Part shown: in pieces, positions 53,228 through 61,426 of the stretch
Position numbering within the stretch: position 1 is the stretch's first letter
How the letters are laid out: every line of letters begins with the position of its first letter
Source: M3007 sp964621185
GTDB taxonomy: Bacteria > Bacteroidota > Bacteroidia > Chitinophagales > Saprospiraceae
DNA: 64,000 nucleotides
Reading direction: 5' to 3'
Assembly (NCBI GenBank): GCA_964621185.1
Contig: CAZULM010000006.1
Location: forward strand, 1 to 64,000
Made by a program: the position numbers and the translations under genes
The notes under the pieces: model-generated
The model's database searches: none
Told to the model about the DNA's origin: nothing
Seen by the model: the letters and a program-made list of their open reading frames with translations, nothing else

Positions 53228-53235
53228 CAAACTTA
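53228..53235 (-). promoter_or_regulatory. Probable -7 box of the AlbA_2 gene
   Basis: TAAGTTTG on the minus strand, 46 nt before the ATG, matches TAnnTTTG. No clear -33 element was seen. Confidence 0.45.
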
Positions 53236-53446
53236 AAACAAAAAGTGGAAAAATAAGCCCGGTGTGGAAAACTATCCCATCACTTTTATCGCCGGCGCCC
53301 AGAACACCAAATCCAGCAGCCTGGTCTTCATAATCTGGACTGGGATTCTCCTAAAAATATCCCGTTTTTGGAACAACCCTAGCCCCCACCAATGTGCGAA
53401 ACGCTCGATGAAGGGCAAGTTGAAGCACCACAAAACGTGCGTGCTG

Positions 53447-54775
53447 CTAGCCCCGTTTTTTCCCCCGCACCTTCGGCCTTCCCATGCTCACATACGTAAA
53501 CCCTTGCGTTTTCATGCTCTCGATGTCGTACAAATTGCGGCCATCAAAAATGAGCTTGTCGCGCAAGGCTTCGCCCATGCGCTCGAAATCGGGGGTGCGG
53601 AATTCGCCCCACTCGGTCATGATAGCTAAGCAATCGGCGCCTTCGATGGCAGCGTACATGCTGTCGGCAAGGGTGATGCGGTCGGCGTAAATGGCCTTTA
53701 CATGCGCCATGGCCTCCGGGTCGAAGGCTTTTACTTTGGCGCCGAGCGCCAGCAATTCATCGATGATGACCAAGGCCGGCGCTTCGCGGATGTCGTCGGT
53801 ATTGGGTTTGAAGGCGAGCCCCCAAACGCCGATGGTTTTACCGGAAAGCTCGTTTTTGTAGTGCTTTTTGATCTTCTTGGTCAGGATGCCTTTCTGGATG
53901 CCATTCACCTTCATCACCGATTTCAAGATTTTGAAATCATAGGTATGATCGGTGGCAGTTTTGGCCAGGGCTTGTACGTCTTTGGGGAAGCAGGAACCGC
54001 CGTAGCCGATGCCGGGAAACAAAAAGCGCTTGCCGATGCGGGTATCACTGCCCATGCCGATGCGCACCATGTCCACATTGGCGCCGGTCTTTTCACAGAG
54101 GTTCGCAATTTCGTTCATGAACGAAATGCGGGTGGCGAGGTACGCATTGGCGGCGTATTTGGTAAGCTCGGCGCTGCGCTCATCCATAAAATAGATGGGG
54201 TTGCCCTGGCGGACAAACGGCTCGTACAACTGTTTCATCAGTTTTCGGGCGCGGTCGTTGCTGGCGCCGATCACTACGCGGTCGGGTTTCATAAAATCTT
54301 CCACAGCCACCCCTTCCCGCAGGAATTCGGGGTTGGATACCACGTCGAACAGCTTCTTCGAGAGTTTTTCGGCGAGTATGGCGGCGACTTTTTCCGCAGT
54401 ACCCACGGGCACCGTGCTTTTGTCCACAATCACCTTGTAATCAGTAATAAGGCCGCTGAGATCGCGGGCCACGCCCATGATATAGGAAAGGTCGGCGCTG
54501 CCGTTTTCTCCCGGCGGGGTGGGCAGGGCGAGGAAAATGATTTGGGCGTGTTCGACGGCTTCCGGTAAGTTGGTGGTGAAATGCAGGCGGCCTTCCTTGG
54601 TGTTGCGCTCAAACAGCACATCCAGCCCTGGTTCGAAGATGGGGATATCGCCCGCGCGCAAACTTTTTACCTTTTTTTCGTTGTTGTCAACACAGATGAC
54701 GTTGTTGCCGGTTTCTGCAAAGCAAGTTCCGGTTACCAATCCGACGTAACCGGTGCCTATTACTGCTATGTTCAT
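53447..54775 (-). CDS. ugd: UDP-glucose 6-dehydrogenase
   Basis: A 442-residue protein from the ATG at 54775 (MNIAVIGTGYVGLVTGTCFAETG). Features: NAD-binding GTGYVG, VDKSTVPVGTAEKV, SNPEFLREGVAVEDFM, KYAANAYLATRISFMNEIA, the catalytic Cys262 in GYGGSCFPKDVQAL, and GLAFKPNTDDIREAPAL. It oxidises UDP-glucose to UDP-glucuronate for surface polysaccharides. The stop lies at the edge of a Lys/Arg-rich tail (GRPKVRGKKRG). A -7 promoter box lies 24 nt upstream. No other sugar-nucleotide gene is adjacent. Confidence 0.95.
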   Translation of the reverse strand: MNIAVIGTGYVGLVTGTCFAETGNNVICVDNNEKKVKSLRAGDIPIFEPGLDVLFERNTKEGRLHFTTNLPEAVEHAQIIFLALPTPPGENGSADLSYIMGVARDLSGLITDYKVIVDKSTVPVGTAEKVAAILAEKLSKKLFDVVSNPEFLREGVAVEDFMKPDRVVIGASNDRARKLMKQLYEPFVRQGNPIYFMDERSAELTKYAANAYLATRISFMNEIANLCEKTGANVDMVRIGMGSDTRIGKRFLFPGIGYGGSCFPKDVQALAKTATDHTYDFKILKSVMKVNGIQKGILTKKIKKHYKNELSGKTIGVWGLAFKPNTDDIREAPALVIIDELLALGAKVKAFDPEAMAHVKAIYADRITLADSMYAAIEGADCLAIMTEWGEFRTPDFERMGEALRDKLIFDGRNLYDIESMKTQGFTYVSMGRPKVRGKKRG

Positions 54776-54798
54776 GGTCTGCTTTATTAAATGGCCTG

Positions 54799-54806
54799 CA
54801 AAGGTA
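54799..54806 (-). promoter_or_regulatory. -7 box of ugd
   Basis: TACCTTTG on the minus strand, the same octamer as for rpmH and the leader-peptide gene, 23 nt before the ugd ATG. A -33 match is not obvious. Confidence 0.6.
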
Positions 54807-55041
54807 GAGCGCCCCGCTGATTTTGCGGCCATTAGCCAACAGTTTGCGCAGAAAAGGGTTTGAATTTAGGGAACAATGACCACGCTTGTGCTCGGGTTGG
54901 TTTTTATTTCGCGATTCTACGCAGATGTTTCTGTGGAAAATCTGCGCGTTTTTTCTGCGTGAAATTTGCGCGAAAGCAGCTCGGCGCTGTCGTGTGCAAC
55001 TGGATACCACCACCAAAAAAATTTGTTTTGTGCAAAGCCCA

Positions 55042-55049
55042 TACATTTG
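55042..55049 (+). promoter_or_regulatory. -7 box of the OmpA-like gene
   Basis: TACATTTG matches TAnnTTTG; TTTG at 55022-55025 lies 16 nt upstream. The leader to the ATG at 55144 would be about 90 nt. Confidence 0.55.
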
Positions 55050-55143
55050 CTTTATTTGGCAACTAAGATAAAGGAAAAGGTGCCGCCAGGTCAGGCAACT
55101 GGTTCGTTACTTTTTTGCAACATAAATACCAACCAATCTTGAT

Positions 55144-56289
55144 ATGCCTCCATTTGTTTTGTTGACAAGGACAGTTTTCCTCCAAAAACAGCGGGTGTTA
55201 ATAGCGCTCATTTGTGGTATTTGCCTGGCGCTACAGGCCAGTGCGCAAATCCCCGATACCAACATCGTCCCGAACCCAGGTTTCGAGCGTTTTTCCCGTG
55301 CGCCCTTTGGCTGGTCGTACAATGGTTCCTACTTCAGCGAATTGGTAAAGTACTGGTTCAGCGCCACCACAGCCAGCCCCGATGCCTACAGCCCTGAAGT
55401 ACGGGTGCCGCGCGACTGGGCATCCAAAGGTTTTGGGAAACAGAAGCCCCGTTCGGGCAAATGTATGGCCGGGCTCACGCTATACGGCTGCACCAATGGC
55501 AAGCCGCACTGCCGGGAATACATCGAGATTCAGCTCTTGGAGCCGCTGGTGATCGGGCAGGCATATCACCTGGAGTTTTGGGTGACGCACTTAGAAAAAT
55601 CCCTTCAGATCAACAACATCGGCGCTTATTTCACCATCAAAGAGATCAAGCGCGGCACCGACGAAGTGCTGCTGCGCGAGGCCCAGGTGAAAGCCCGCGA
55701 CATCGTGGCGGCGTCCGAGGGAAAATGGGTAAAAGTGAGCGGCCAGTTTATCGCCAGCTATGAAGCGGAGCATATACTGATCGGTAATTTCACCGACGAT
55801 ACCAACACGAAAAGCCTCGCGCACCGGGAGGACTGTTTTAACTACGCCTACTACTACATCGACGACGTGCTGCTGAAAAAAATACCGCCCTTCCTGCCCG
55901 TGCCCGTCAAGCCCGACGACCTCACCTTGCTCAAACTGGAAACCGGCAATACCATCGTGCTGAAAAACATCTACTTCGAATTCGATAAGGCCGACCTCAT
56001 GCCCCGCTCCTACGTGGAACTGAAAAAACTGCTGCAGGTGCTGCGCAGCAACCCCAAGCTCAGCATCGAAATCGTGGGCCACACCGATGCCTTAGGCAAC
56101 GATGCCTATAACCTCGAGCTTTCCCGCCGCCGCGCCGAATCGGTCATGAAATACCTCACGGAGAACAAAATAGCAAAAACCCGGCTGAGCGCCAGCGGCC
56201 TGGGGGAGCAGGTGCCGATTGCGGACAACGGGACGGAAGAGGGACGGGCGATGAACCGGCGGGTGGAGTTTGTGGTGCTGCGGCAGTGA
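55144..56289 (+). CDS. OmpA-like outer-membrane protein
   Basis: A 381-residue protein. The signal peptide lies after a short basic N-region (KQRVLIALICGICLALQASAQ). Residues ~45-240 form a beta-rich carbohydrate-binding-like domain common in Bacteroidota OmpA proteins (NPGFERFS, SGKCMAGLTLYG, REYIEIQLLEPL, YYIDDVLLKK). The C-terminal OmpA domain has NIYFEFDKADLMPRSYVELKKL, VGHTDALGNDAYNLELSRRRAESV and EEGRAMNRRVEFVVL, with the Asp and Arg that grip peptidoglycan. It probably tethers the outer membrane to the wall. Confidence 0.92.
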   Translation: MPPFVLLTRTVFLQKQRVLIALICGICLALQASAQIPDTNIVPNPGFERFSRAPFGWSYNGSYFSELVKYWFSATTASPDAYSPEVRVPRDWASKGFGKQKPRSGKCMAGLTLYGCTNGKPHCREYIEIQLLEPLVIGQAYHLEFWVTHLEKSLQINNIGAYFTIKEIKRGTDEVLLREAQVKARDIVAASEGKWVKVSGQFIASYEAEHILIGNFTDDTNTKSLAHREDCFNYAYYYIDDVLLKKIPPFLPVPVKPDDLTLLKLETGNTIVLKNIYFEFDKADLMPRSYVELKKLLQVLRSNPKLSIEIVGHTDALGNDAYNLELSRRRAESVMKYLTENKIAKTRLSASGLGEQVPIADNGTEEGRAMNRRVEFVVLRQ

Positions 56290-56368
56290 TTCAGGTTTGC
56301 TTCTCACGATGGCATGGCGACGTTGTTTGTTCCTCACAACGACACAATGAACACGGCGATGCTGTTTG

Positions 56369-56465
56369 TTTCTCACCACGACACAACGACACGACGATGG
56401 TATCGCTTGGGCTAAAAGAGCGGTGATCGGCGCTGCGGTGTTGCTCGTTGTGTCGTTGTGAGAAA
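56369..56465. repeat. Inverted repeat of ACGACACA words
   Basis: Arm 56369-56389 (TTTCTCACCACGACACAACG and one more base) and its inverse at 56445-56465 differ by one base in 21. A further partial direct copy (CTCACAACGACACAATGA) lies near 56332. Together they occupy much of the 315-bp gap between the OmpA-like gene and the toxin-antitoxin remnant; nothing else was seen there besides the promoter at 56577. Confidence 0.8.
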
Positions 56466-56576
56466 CATTTTTATCTGTCCCCAAAAGATGCTATTCCAAA
56501 GGCCAACAAGCTTTTATCCGCCAAATCCCATACATGTTCAAAAAAGCGACAAGTTAAATTCTTCGAAAAAAACTTC

Positions 56577-56584
56577 TATTTTTG
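56577..56584 (+). promoter_or_regulatory. -7 box of the antitoxin gene
   Basis: TATTTTTG matches TAnnTTTG and lies 20 nt before the ATG at 56605, so the mRNA leader would be short. The -33 element is weak. Confidence 0.5.
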
Positions 56585-56604
56585 TAGCCTAAAGAATCCT
56601 TCAA

Positions 56605-56910
56605 ATGTACAGTGTCGAACAAGTAAAAGAATCCATTAACGGTCTTTCTGGCTCAGATCAAACCGATGTATTGCTTCATGTGCTAAGGCTGCGCTATCAA
56701 ACTTCTTTGCAAGAGATAAGGCAATTGGCCCAAGGCGCCAGTCTGAACGCATTACCGGATTCAATCGACAACCTCTCTTATGATGAATTATTAGAGCGCT
56801 TGCACCTGCTTGAAGGTATTCGTGAGGGCTTGGATGATAGCGCTAAGGGTAATACGATACCCCATGAAGCTGTGGAAAAAATGTTTGAACAATGGCGGCG
56901 CAAACAATAG
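56605..56910 (+). CDS. Antitoxin-like protein of a ParD/RelB-type module
   Basis: A 101-residue acidic helical protein. The end SAKGNTIPHEAVEKMFEQWRRKQ follows the (A)G..IPHEEV...F..W pattern of antitoxin C-termini in ParE/RelE modules. The first 70 residues are helical (VKESINGLSGSDQTDVLLHVL) without a clear DNA-binding motif. It overlaps the next small frame, a decayed ParE-like toxin, by 19 nt, the usual antitoxin-toxin arrangement. Its neutralising function may no longer be needed. Confidence 0.7.
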   Translation: MYSVEQVKESINGLSGSDQTDVLLHVLRLRYQTSLQEIRQLAQGASLNALPDSIDNLSYDELLERLHLLEGIREGLDDSAKGNTIPHEAVEKMFEQWRRKQ

Positions 56911-57041
56911 TATGGTCGAGCCGCGCGACAGATGACCTCCACCACATTTTTGAATCACTAAGTGCGTTCTCAGATACCCTAGAAGGAACCGTGCAGATTT
57001 TGGCGGTTCGCCATAGTGCTCGCCCCTTTTCAGAATTTTAG
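56892..57041 (+). pseudogene. Internally deleted ParE/RelE-family toxin
   Basis: The frame from ATG 56892 encodes 49 residues. The first ~28 (IVWSSRATDDLHHIFESLS) match the ParE N-terminus (xIxWSxxAxxDLxxIFExI). The last ~17 (TVQILAVRHSARPF) match its C-terminus, where VxILxVxHxARxF is standard. The ~45 middle residues, including the central strands, are missing, and the two ends are joined in frame near DTLEG. Normal toxins are about 95-100 residues, so this product should be inactive. It overlaps the antitoxin end and stops 4 nt before the aminopeptidase start. Confidence 0.72.
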
Positions 57042-57045
57042 ATTT

Positions 57046-58149
57046 ATGTCCAACGAAATCACCACCCGCTACGCCGAACTCCTCGTCCACTACTGCCTCG
57101 AAATCCGCCCCGGCGACAAGGTTTTTATTGCCAGCACCCTGCTCGCCGAGCCGCTTGTGCGGGAGCTGTACCGCGCCGCCTACGCTGCGGGTGCCGCCTT
57201 GGTGGAATACGACATAGCTTTCCAGGAACGCGAGCGGGTATTCATGCAAAATGCCTCCAACCAGGCGCTGCAAACCCCGCCCCTGCTGGCCGGCATCGCC
57301 ATGGAAAACTTCGACTGCTACCTCAACATACGCGCGCCCTACAACCTGCGCGACAACTCCGGAGCCAGCGCCGAACGGGCCAAACTGCGCAGCGAAGCCA
57401 TCGCGCCCATGAACAAGCACTACTTCGAGCGCACCGCCGACCGCCGCCTCCGCCGCAACCTGTGCCAGTGGCCCACCGACGCCTCCGCCCAGGAAGCGGG
57501 CATGAGCCTGAGCGAATACCAGGCCTTCGTTTTCGGAGCCTGCAAGCTCCTGCTCGACGATCCCAAAGCCGCCTGGCTGCAAGTGCGCGCCAATCAACAG
57601 CATATTGTTGACCATCTGAACCAGTGCAAAACCATCCGCTACATCACAGAAGGCACCGACCTCACGTTCAGTTGTGCAGGCCGCACCTGGATGAATTCCG
57701 ACGGCCAAACCAACATGCCCTCCGGCGAGGTATATACCAGCCCCGTGGAAGACAGTGTGCAGGGTATCGTGTATTTCTCCTACCCCTGCATTTACCAGGG
57801 GAATGAAGTGGAAGGCGTGAAGCTCTGGGTAAAAGATGGCTATATCGAAAAATGGGAAGCGCGGCGCGGACAGGAATTCCTCGACTATATTTTCACCCTG
57901 CCCGGCACCCGCCGCTTCGGGGAGGCCGCCATCGGCACCAACTATGACATCCAGCAGATGACCAAAAACATTCTGTTCGACGAAAAGATCGGCGGAACCA
58001 TACACCTGGCCATCGGGCAAAGCTACCTGCAAACGGGCGGCAAAAACGAATCGCCAGTGCATTGGGACATGATTACCGATATGACCCAGGGCGGGGAGAT
58101 TTGGGCCGATGACGTGATGATTTACCGGAATGGGAAATTTTTGATTTAA
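57046..58149 (+). CDS. M29 family aminopeptidase
   Basis: A 367-residue cytoplasmic protein starting at the ATG at 57046 (MSNEITTRYAELLVHYCLEIRPGDKV). The M29 (aminopeptidase T/AmpS) pattern is clear: FSCAGRTWMNSDGQTNMPSGEVYTSPVED with the metal ligand E228, RRFGEAAIGTNYDI, and ILFDEKIGGTIHLAIG...VHWDMITDM with H339 and D341. It removes N-terminal residues from peptides with divalent metals. It starts immediately after the decayed toxin frame, so the deletion may have left it under the antitoxin promoter. Confidence 0.92.
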   Translation: MSNEITTRYAELLVHYCLEIRPGDKVFIASTLLAEPLVRELYRAAYAAGAALVEYDIAFQERERVFMQNASNQALQTPPLLAGIAMENFDCYLNIRAPYNLRDNSGASAERAKLRSEAIAPMNKHYFERTADRRLRRNLCQWPTDASAQEAGMSLSEYQAFVFGACKLLLDDPKAAWLQVRANQQHIVDHLNQCKTIRYITEGTDLTFSCAGRTWMNSDGQTNMPSGEVYTSPVEDSVQGIVYFSYPCIYQGNEVEGVKLWVKDGYIEKWEARRGQEFLDYIFTLPGTRRFGEAAIGTNYDIQQMTKNILFDEKIGGTIHLAIGQSYLQTGGKNESPVHWDMITDMTQGGEIWADDVMIYRNGKFLI

Positions 58150-58384
58150 ACAAAATTCACCCGCCGGACGTGGACAAGCGCCACAGGGCCAGGGTACTAC
58201 CGAGCGTAAGCAGCGCATAGTTTAGGGACAATTTCAAAACCAAGAAACCGTCTCATAAGCCAGAGAAGCGTCCAATAGTAGGCAATTGATCCGAACAAAA
58301 TTTTGAGCAAGGTGCAACCATGAGTCATCCCGAATTTTGGGAAATGAATAAGCGAGCTTTTTCACCTCTTTCCGCCGCCGTAAT

Positions 58385-58428
58385 AGCCCTGAAAGGGCGC
58401 AATCACTAACATTGGGCAACGCCCAATG
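58385..58428. repeat. REP-like element, second copy
   Basis: AGCCCTGAAAGGGCG, CAATCACTAA and hairpin CATTGGGC-AAC-GCCCAATG (58410-58428). Against the copy at 17686 the hairpin has a paired A-T to T-A change, so the structure rather than the sequence is conserved. Confidence 0.8.
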
Positions 58429-58446
58429 CAAAAAGCCAGATAACCT

Positions 58447-58505
58447 CGCGCCCTGAAGGGGCTTGCCGATCTTGAAGAAAGTCAAGAAAGCCCCTTCAGG
58501 GCGCG
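58447..58505. repeat. Perfect 18-nt inverted repeat of REP-type words
   Basis: CGCGCCCTGAAGGGGCTT (58447-58464) is perfectly inverted at 58488-58505, with CTTGA/TCAAG pairing in the loop. The sequence CCCTGAAGGGGC is a variant of the head of the REP unit, so this looks like two REP heads in inverted orientation. Confidence 0.8.
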
Positions 58506-58861
58506 AATAAGAGAGCCATCATCACACCGGGCGATGCCCGATGTTCATGCTGCCACCCCTTCAGGGTCAAAAACGCTCAAATCAGCACTTTTCTACAAAA
58601 AAATTCGGGATGACTCCTGTTTTCGCCCTGCCCAAGGCAAACGAATATTTGGGTTTCAAAAACCAATTTTTCAAATTTGGACTTTTGAGACAGCCTCTAA
58701 GCGCTCAAAGGAAATTGCAATCGGTTCGTTTTTTGAAGCCATACCTTTCTATAAAACCCCGTTACGGGAACTGCGCAGCCGGTTCGTGGCGCCAAATGCT
58801 TACTTTTCCGCTATTTCCAGCCGTTCCGAATAATTTTTAAATCGACCTGAATGGCAGCATT

Positions 58862-58869
58862 TACCTTTG
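58862..58869 (+). promoter_or_regulatory. -7 box of the T9SS gene at 58922
   Basis: TACCTTTG, 52 nt before the ATG, the same octamer as in the rpmH, ugd and leader-peptide promoters. The expected -33 position is only T-rich. Confidence 0.6.
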
Positions 58870-58921
58870 CAGTTCAAAAGTCTCAAATTTTCATTTCCTT
58901 TCTAAACAGATTCGTACTTAA

Positions 58922-60736
58922 ATGAAAAAATTCATGTACAAAAGCTTGATTGTCCTGGCTTTGGTTGCCATCGCCCAGTTGGCGCAAGCACAGGCGTTTT
59001 TCACGCAAAATTTCGCCGGCGGCGTTATTCCTGCCGGTTGGACTACCACTGATGGCTCGGGCCAGAACGTCGTCTGGGAATACTGCACCGGGCCGGCTGC
59101 CGGCTGTGCCGACCTGTACGGCCGCCCGCAATTTGCCAGCACCACGGCTGCCAACGGTTTTATGATCCTGGATTCTGATGGCTATGGCGATATCCCGTCC
59201 AACCACGTCAGCCGCCTGACCACGCCCAACATCGACTGCTCAGCCGCTTCTCAGGTATTCGCCACCTTTGAGTCTGCCATCGGCGTGTTTGAGGTGCCAT
59301 CAGATGGCAACATTCTCTTGAGGGTCAGCAATGATGGCGGCACTACCTGGACACCGTACAATTTCATCCCTGGCTTGAGCGTCAACAACCGCTGGTCGGC
59401 CAACCCGCACAAAGCTGTAATCAACATCACTTCGGTCGCGGCCAACAAACCCGCGGTGATGCTGCAGTGGCAGTGGACTGGCCGCTACGAATACTGGTGG
59501 ATGCTCGACGATGTGAACCTTACGACCATCGACCCGACCCCGGCCAACAACTTAGCTGTCTCCGGTTTCTACTACCCGGTTTCAAGCTTCGCTACGCCGG
59601 CATCAGAGATCGGCACCGATACTTTCGGTTTCAGCGGCTATGTGAGCAACCTCGGCACGGCGGCACAAACCAACGTGAAGCTGAAAGCAGAGGTGATCAA
59701 CAAGACCACCAATGTCGTTTTGTTTACCGACCAGGCGACCATTGCTTCGCTGCCCGTGGGCTATATGGATTCGCTGATTATCCTGCCCAATACCTTCGCA
59801 CCGGAATTGCCCATGGGCACCTACACCATCCGCTACACCGTAAGTGCAGATGCCACAGACACAGCGCCTTTGAACAATGTTGACGGGGATGACTTTGTCG
59901 TCACCGATTTCATATTCTCCAAGGAGAACGGCCCAACCGGCGCCTTGCGCCCAGGCGGCGGCGGCGATTACGCCGTGGCGAACCTCTACACTATGAGCAA
60001 GGCCAGCCTGGAAAAGTACAAGGCGCTCGGCTATGAAATCTCGGCTGCTACTAACCCCGGTCTCCCACTTCAAGACGTAACGGTTACGGCCTACCTCTTT
60101 AAAGTTGCCGACGATGTACTACCTGATTTCTCCAATTTTGACGACGCAGCCTTCCTGAGCAACAGCCTCGAATTGAAGGGGATTGCCGCTTTCGACTTTC
60201 CGGATGGAGCCGCGAACTACGCTGCCCAAGCCGTGCTGCTCGAAGACGTTAACGGCGGAACAGGCGTCCCCCTTGAAACGGGCGCCCGCTACTTTGCCAC
60301 CATCCAGTACACCGATGCCAGCAATGTCGCCTTCCATGCCTACAGCAACGCGACGAACCACACCTTTATCTCTTCCATGGTATATACCGATTCTTGGTAC
60401 CTCGGCGGTTTCGGGGAAGACTACAACGCGGTGGTCCGCATGGTCCTGGAGTTGTCCACTTCCACCGACGACCTGCCGCTGCCAGAATCGGCCATGAAGC
60501 TTTTCCCCAACCCGGTATCCGATGTGCTGAACCTGGAAGTTTCCTTTGACGACGCTACCAACGCCACCATCACCATCGCCGACATCAATGGCCGCGTGAT
60601 CAACATCGACAACCGCCAGGGTCTGACGAAAGAAGTGTTGACGTACCGGTTGCCGAACCTGGCTGCCGGCACCTACCTGGCGCGCATTGCGACGGAGAAA
60701 GGCACAAAGACCAAGAAGTTTGTGGTGGCGAAGTAA
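58922..60736 (+). CDS. Choice-of-anchor J / CARDB-like T9SS-secreted protein
   Basis: A 604-residue protein with signal peptide MKKFMYKSLIVLALVAIAQLAQAQ. Residues ~25-200 form a choice-of-anchor J lectin-like domain (FFTQNFAGGVIPAGWTTTDG ... YEYWWMLDDVNL). A CARDB-like Ig domain follows (~205-330, NNLAVSGFYYPVS ... GTYTIRYTVSADATDTAPLNNVDGDDF), then a second beta domain and a T9SS type A tail (ESAMKLFPNPVSDVLNLEV ... AAGTYLARIATEKGTKTKKFVV). No catalytic signature; adhesion or matrix function is likely. Confidence 0.87.
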   Translation: MKKFMYKSLIVLALVAIAQLAQAQAFFTQNFAGGVIPAGWTTTDGSGQNVVWEYCTGPAAGCADLYGRPQFASTTAANGFMILDSDGYGDIPSNHVSRLTTPNIDCSAASQVFATFESAIGVFEVPSDGNILLRVSNDGGTTWTPYNFIPGLSVNNRWSANPHKAVINITSVAANKPAVMLQWQWTGRYEYWWMLDDVNLTTIDPTPANNLAVSGFYYPVSSFATPASEIGTDTFGFSGYVSNLGTAAQTNVKLKAEVINKTTNVVLFTDQATIASLPVGYMDSLIILPNTFAPELPMGTYTIRYTVSADATDTAPLNNVDGDDFVVTDFIFSKENGPTGALRPGGGGDYAVANLYTMSKASLEKYKALGYEISAATNPGLPLQDVTVTAYLFKVADDVLPDFSNFDDAAFLSNSLELKGIAAFDFPDGAANYAAQAVLLEDVNGGTGVPLETGARYFATIQYTDASNVAFHAYSNATNHTFISSMVYTDSWYLGGFGEDYNAVVRMVLELSTSTDDLPLPESAMKLFPNPVSDVLNLEVSFDDATNATITIADINGRVINIDNRQGLTKEVLTYRLPNLAAGTYLARIATEKGTKTKKFVVAK

Positions 60737-60786
60737 TACGCACCCCTTTGCCTGACGATTTTTTATCGCCCGGCCAACAACAACAA

Positions 60787-60836
60787 CGGGGCTGCCAGCC
60801 AAGGTTTCGACACCTGGCATGGCAGCCCCGCTTTTT
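60787..60836 (+). terminator. Intrinsic terminator after the T9SS gene
   Basis: CGGGGCTGCCA (60787-60797) pairs perfectly with TGGCAGCCCCG (60820-60830), followed by CTTTTTT. It separates the T9SS gene from the small membrane-protein genes. Confidence 0.88.
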
Positions 60837-60949
60837 TAGGCAATTGGGCATTGCCCAATATTTTTCTTAGCCCATGGGTAAGATTCCCCCAATCTCCCGA
60901 TATTTGGTTGTCCAAATCGCGGAAAAAAAGCACTAAACCACCTTTCACC

Positions 60950-61411
60950 ATGAATGAAACAACTTACACACCGCTCGATGCCGAGCTCCCCGATGCCGAA
61001 CCTGGCAATGAGCACCCCTACGTCACCGAAGAAATCAGCGGGCACTGGATAGAAAACAGCCGCTGGACGTATTATCTGGCCGTTTTTGGCTACACCATGC
61101 TTGTGTTCATTCTCCTCGCTTTTATTTATTTCAGAACCTTTATTACATTTTTTTCAGGCGAAATGCTCCTGATCGGGATTTTAACTTTGGTGACAACCCT
61201 GATCCTTGCCCGTAGCCTGCACAACTATTCCAGCAACATAAAATCGGCAGCCATCGCTTCCGATTGGCTCTCCATGGAATCGGCCTTCTCCAGTCTGCGC
61301 ACGGCTTATGCGGTGTATGGGCTCGCTATGCTTTGCCTAAGCATGGGGCTGCTTTATCTTTTGGGCACTGCCATTGCCAGCAGTTACCATTATCTGTTAG
61401 AATCACTTTAA
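60950..61411 (+). CDS. Membrane protein of unknown function (first of a pair)
   Basis: A 153-residue protein starting at the ATG at 60950 (MNETTYTPLDAELPDAEPG); an earlier open stretch has no helix or family feature. After an acidic, Pro-rich cytoplasmic head of ~40 residues come hydrophobic segments WTYYLAVFGYTMLVFILLAFIYF, MLLIGILTLVTTLILA and YAVYGLAMLCLSMGLLYLLG. The stretch SAAIASDWLSMESAFSSLRTAYAVYG resembles a segment of its downstream neighbour, so the two look like distant paralogues, possibly DUF5362-like. Function unknown. Confidence 0.7.
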   Translation: MNETTYTPLDAELPDAEPGNEHPYVTEEISGHWIENSRWTYYLAVFGYTMLVFILLAFIYFRTFITFFSGEMLLIGILTLVTTLILARSLHNYSSNIKSAAIASDWLSMESAFSSLRTAYAVYGLAMLCLSMGLLYLLGTAIASSYHYLLESL

Positions 61412-61426
61412 ACCATCCAATTTACC

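Larger units (their letters stand above)
54776..55143. other. Divergent intergenic region, 368 bp
   Basis: It holds the outward promoters for ugd (54799-54806) and the OmpA-like gene (55042-55049). Between them, near 54910-54975, a run of related words (TCTACGCAGATG, AAATCTGCGCG, TTCTGCGTGAAATTTGCGCG) resembles the word-built repeats elsewhere in the window, but without an inverted partner. Short open frames here are not convincing. Confidence 0.55.
58322..58616. repeat. Outer 17-nt inverted repeat of a composite element
   Basis: GAGTCATCCCGAATTTT (58322-58338) is perfectly inverted at 58600-58616, enclosing about 260 bp that contain the REP units and the 18-nt inverted repeat. Nearby GTCTCATAA (58250) and GAGACAGCC (58688) may be remnants of further, more distant ends. 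No transposase is present. Confidence 0.7.
58150..58921. other. Repeat-rich gap of 772 bp without a credible gene
   Basis: Open frames of up to 99 codons lie here, but they cross REP-like hairpins and inverted repeats and have no family-like sequence. The gap holds a REP unit (58385-58428), an 18-nt perfect inverted repeat (58447-58505), a third degenerate REP hairpin (near 58526-58542) and a 17-nt outer inverted repeat (58322-58616). The promoter of the next T9SS gene is at 58862. It appears to be an insertion hot spot or decayed element. Confidence 0.7.

Noticed and set aside
58534..58840. Two 99-codon plus-strand frames in the gap before the T9SS gene
   Set aside because: They run through REP-like hairpins and the outer inverted repeat, overlap each other in different frames and have no family signature.
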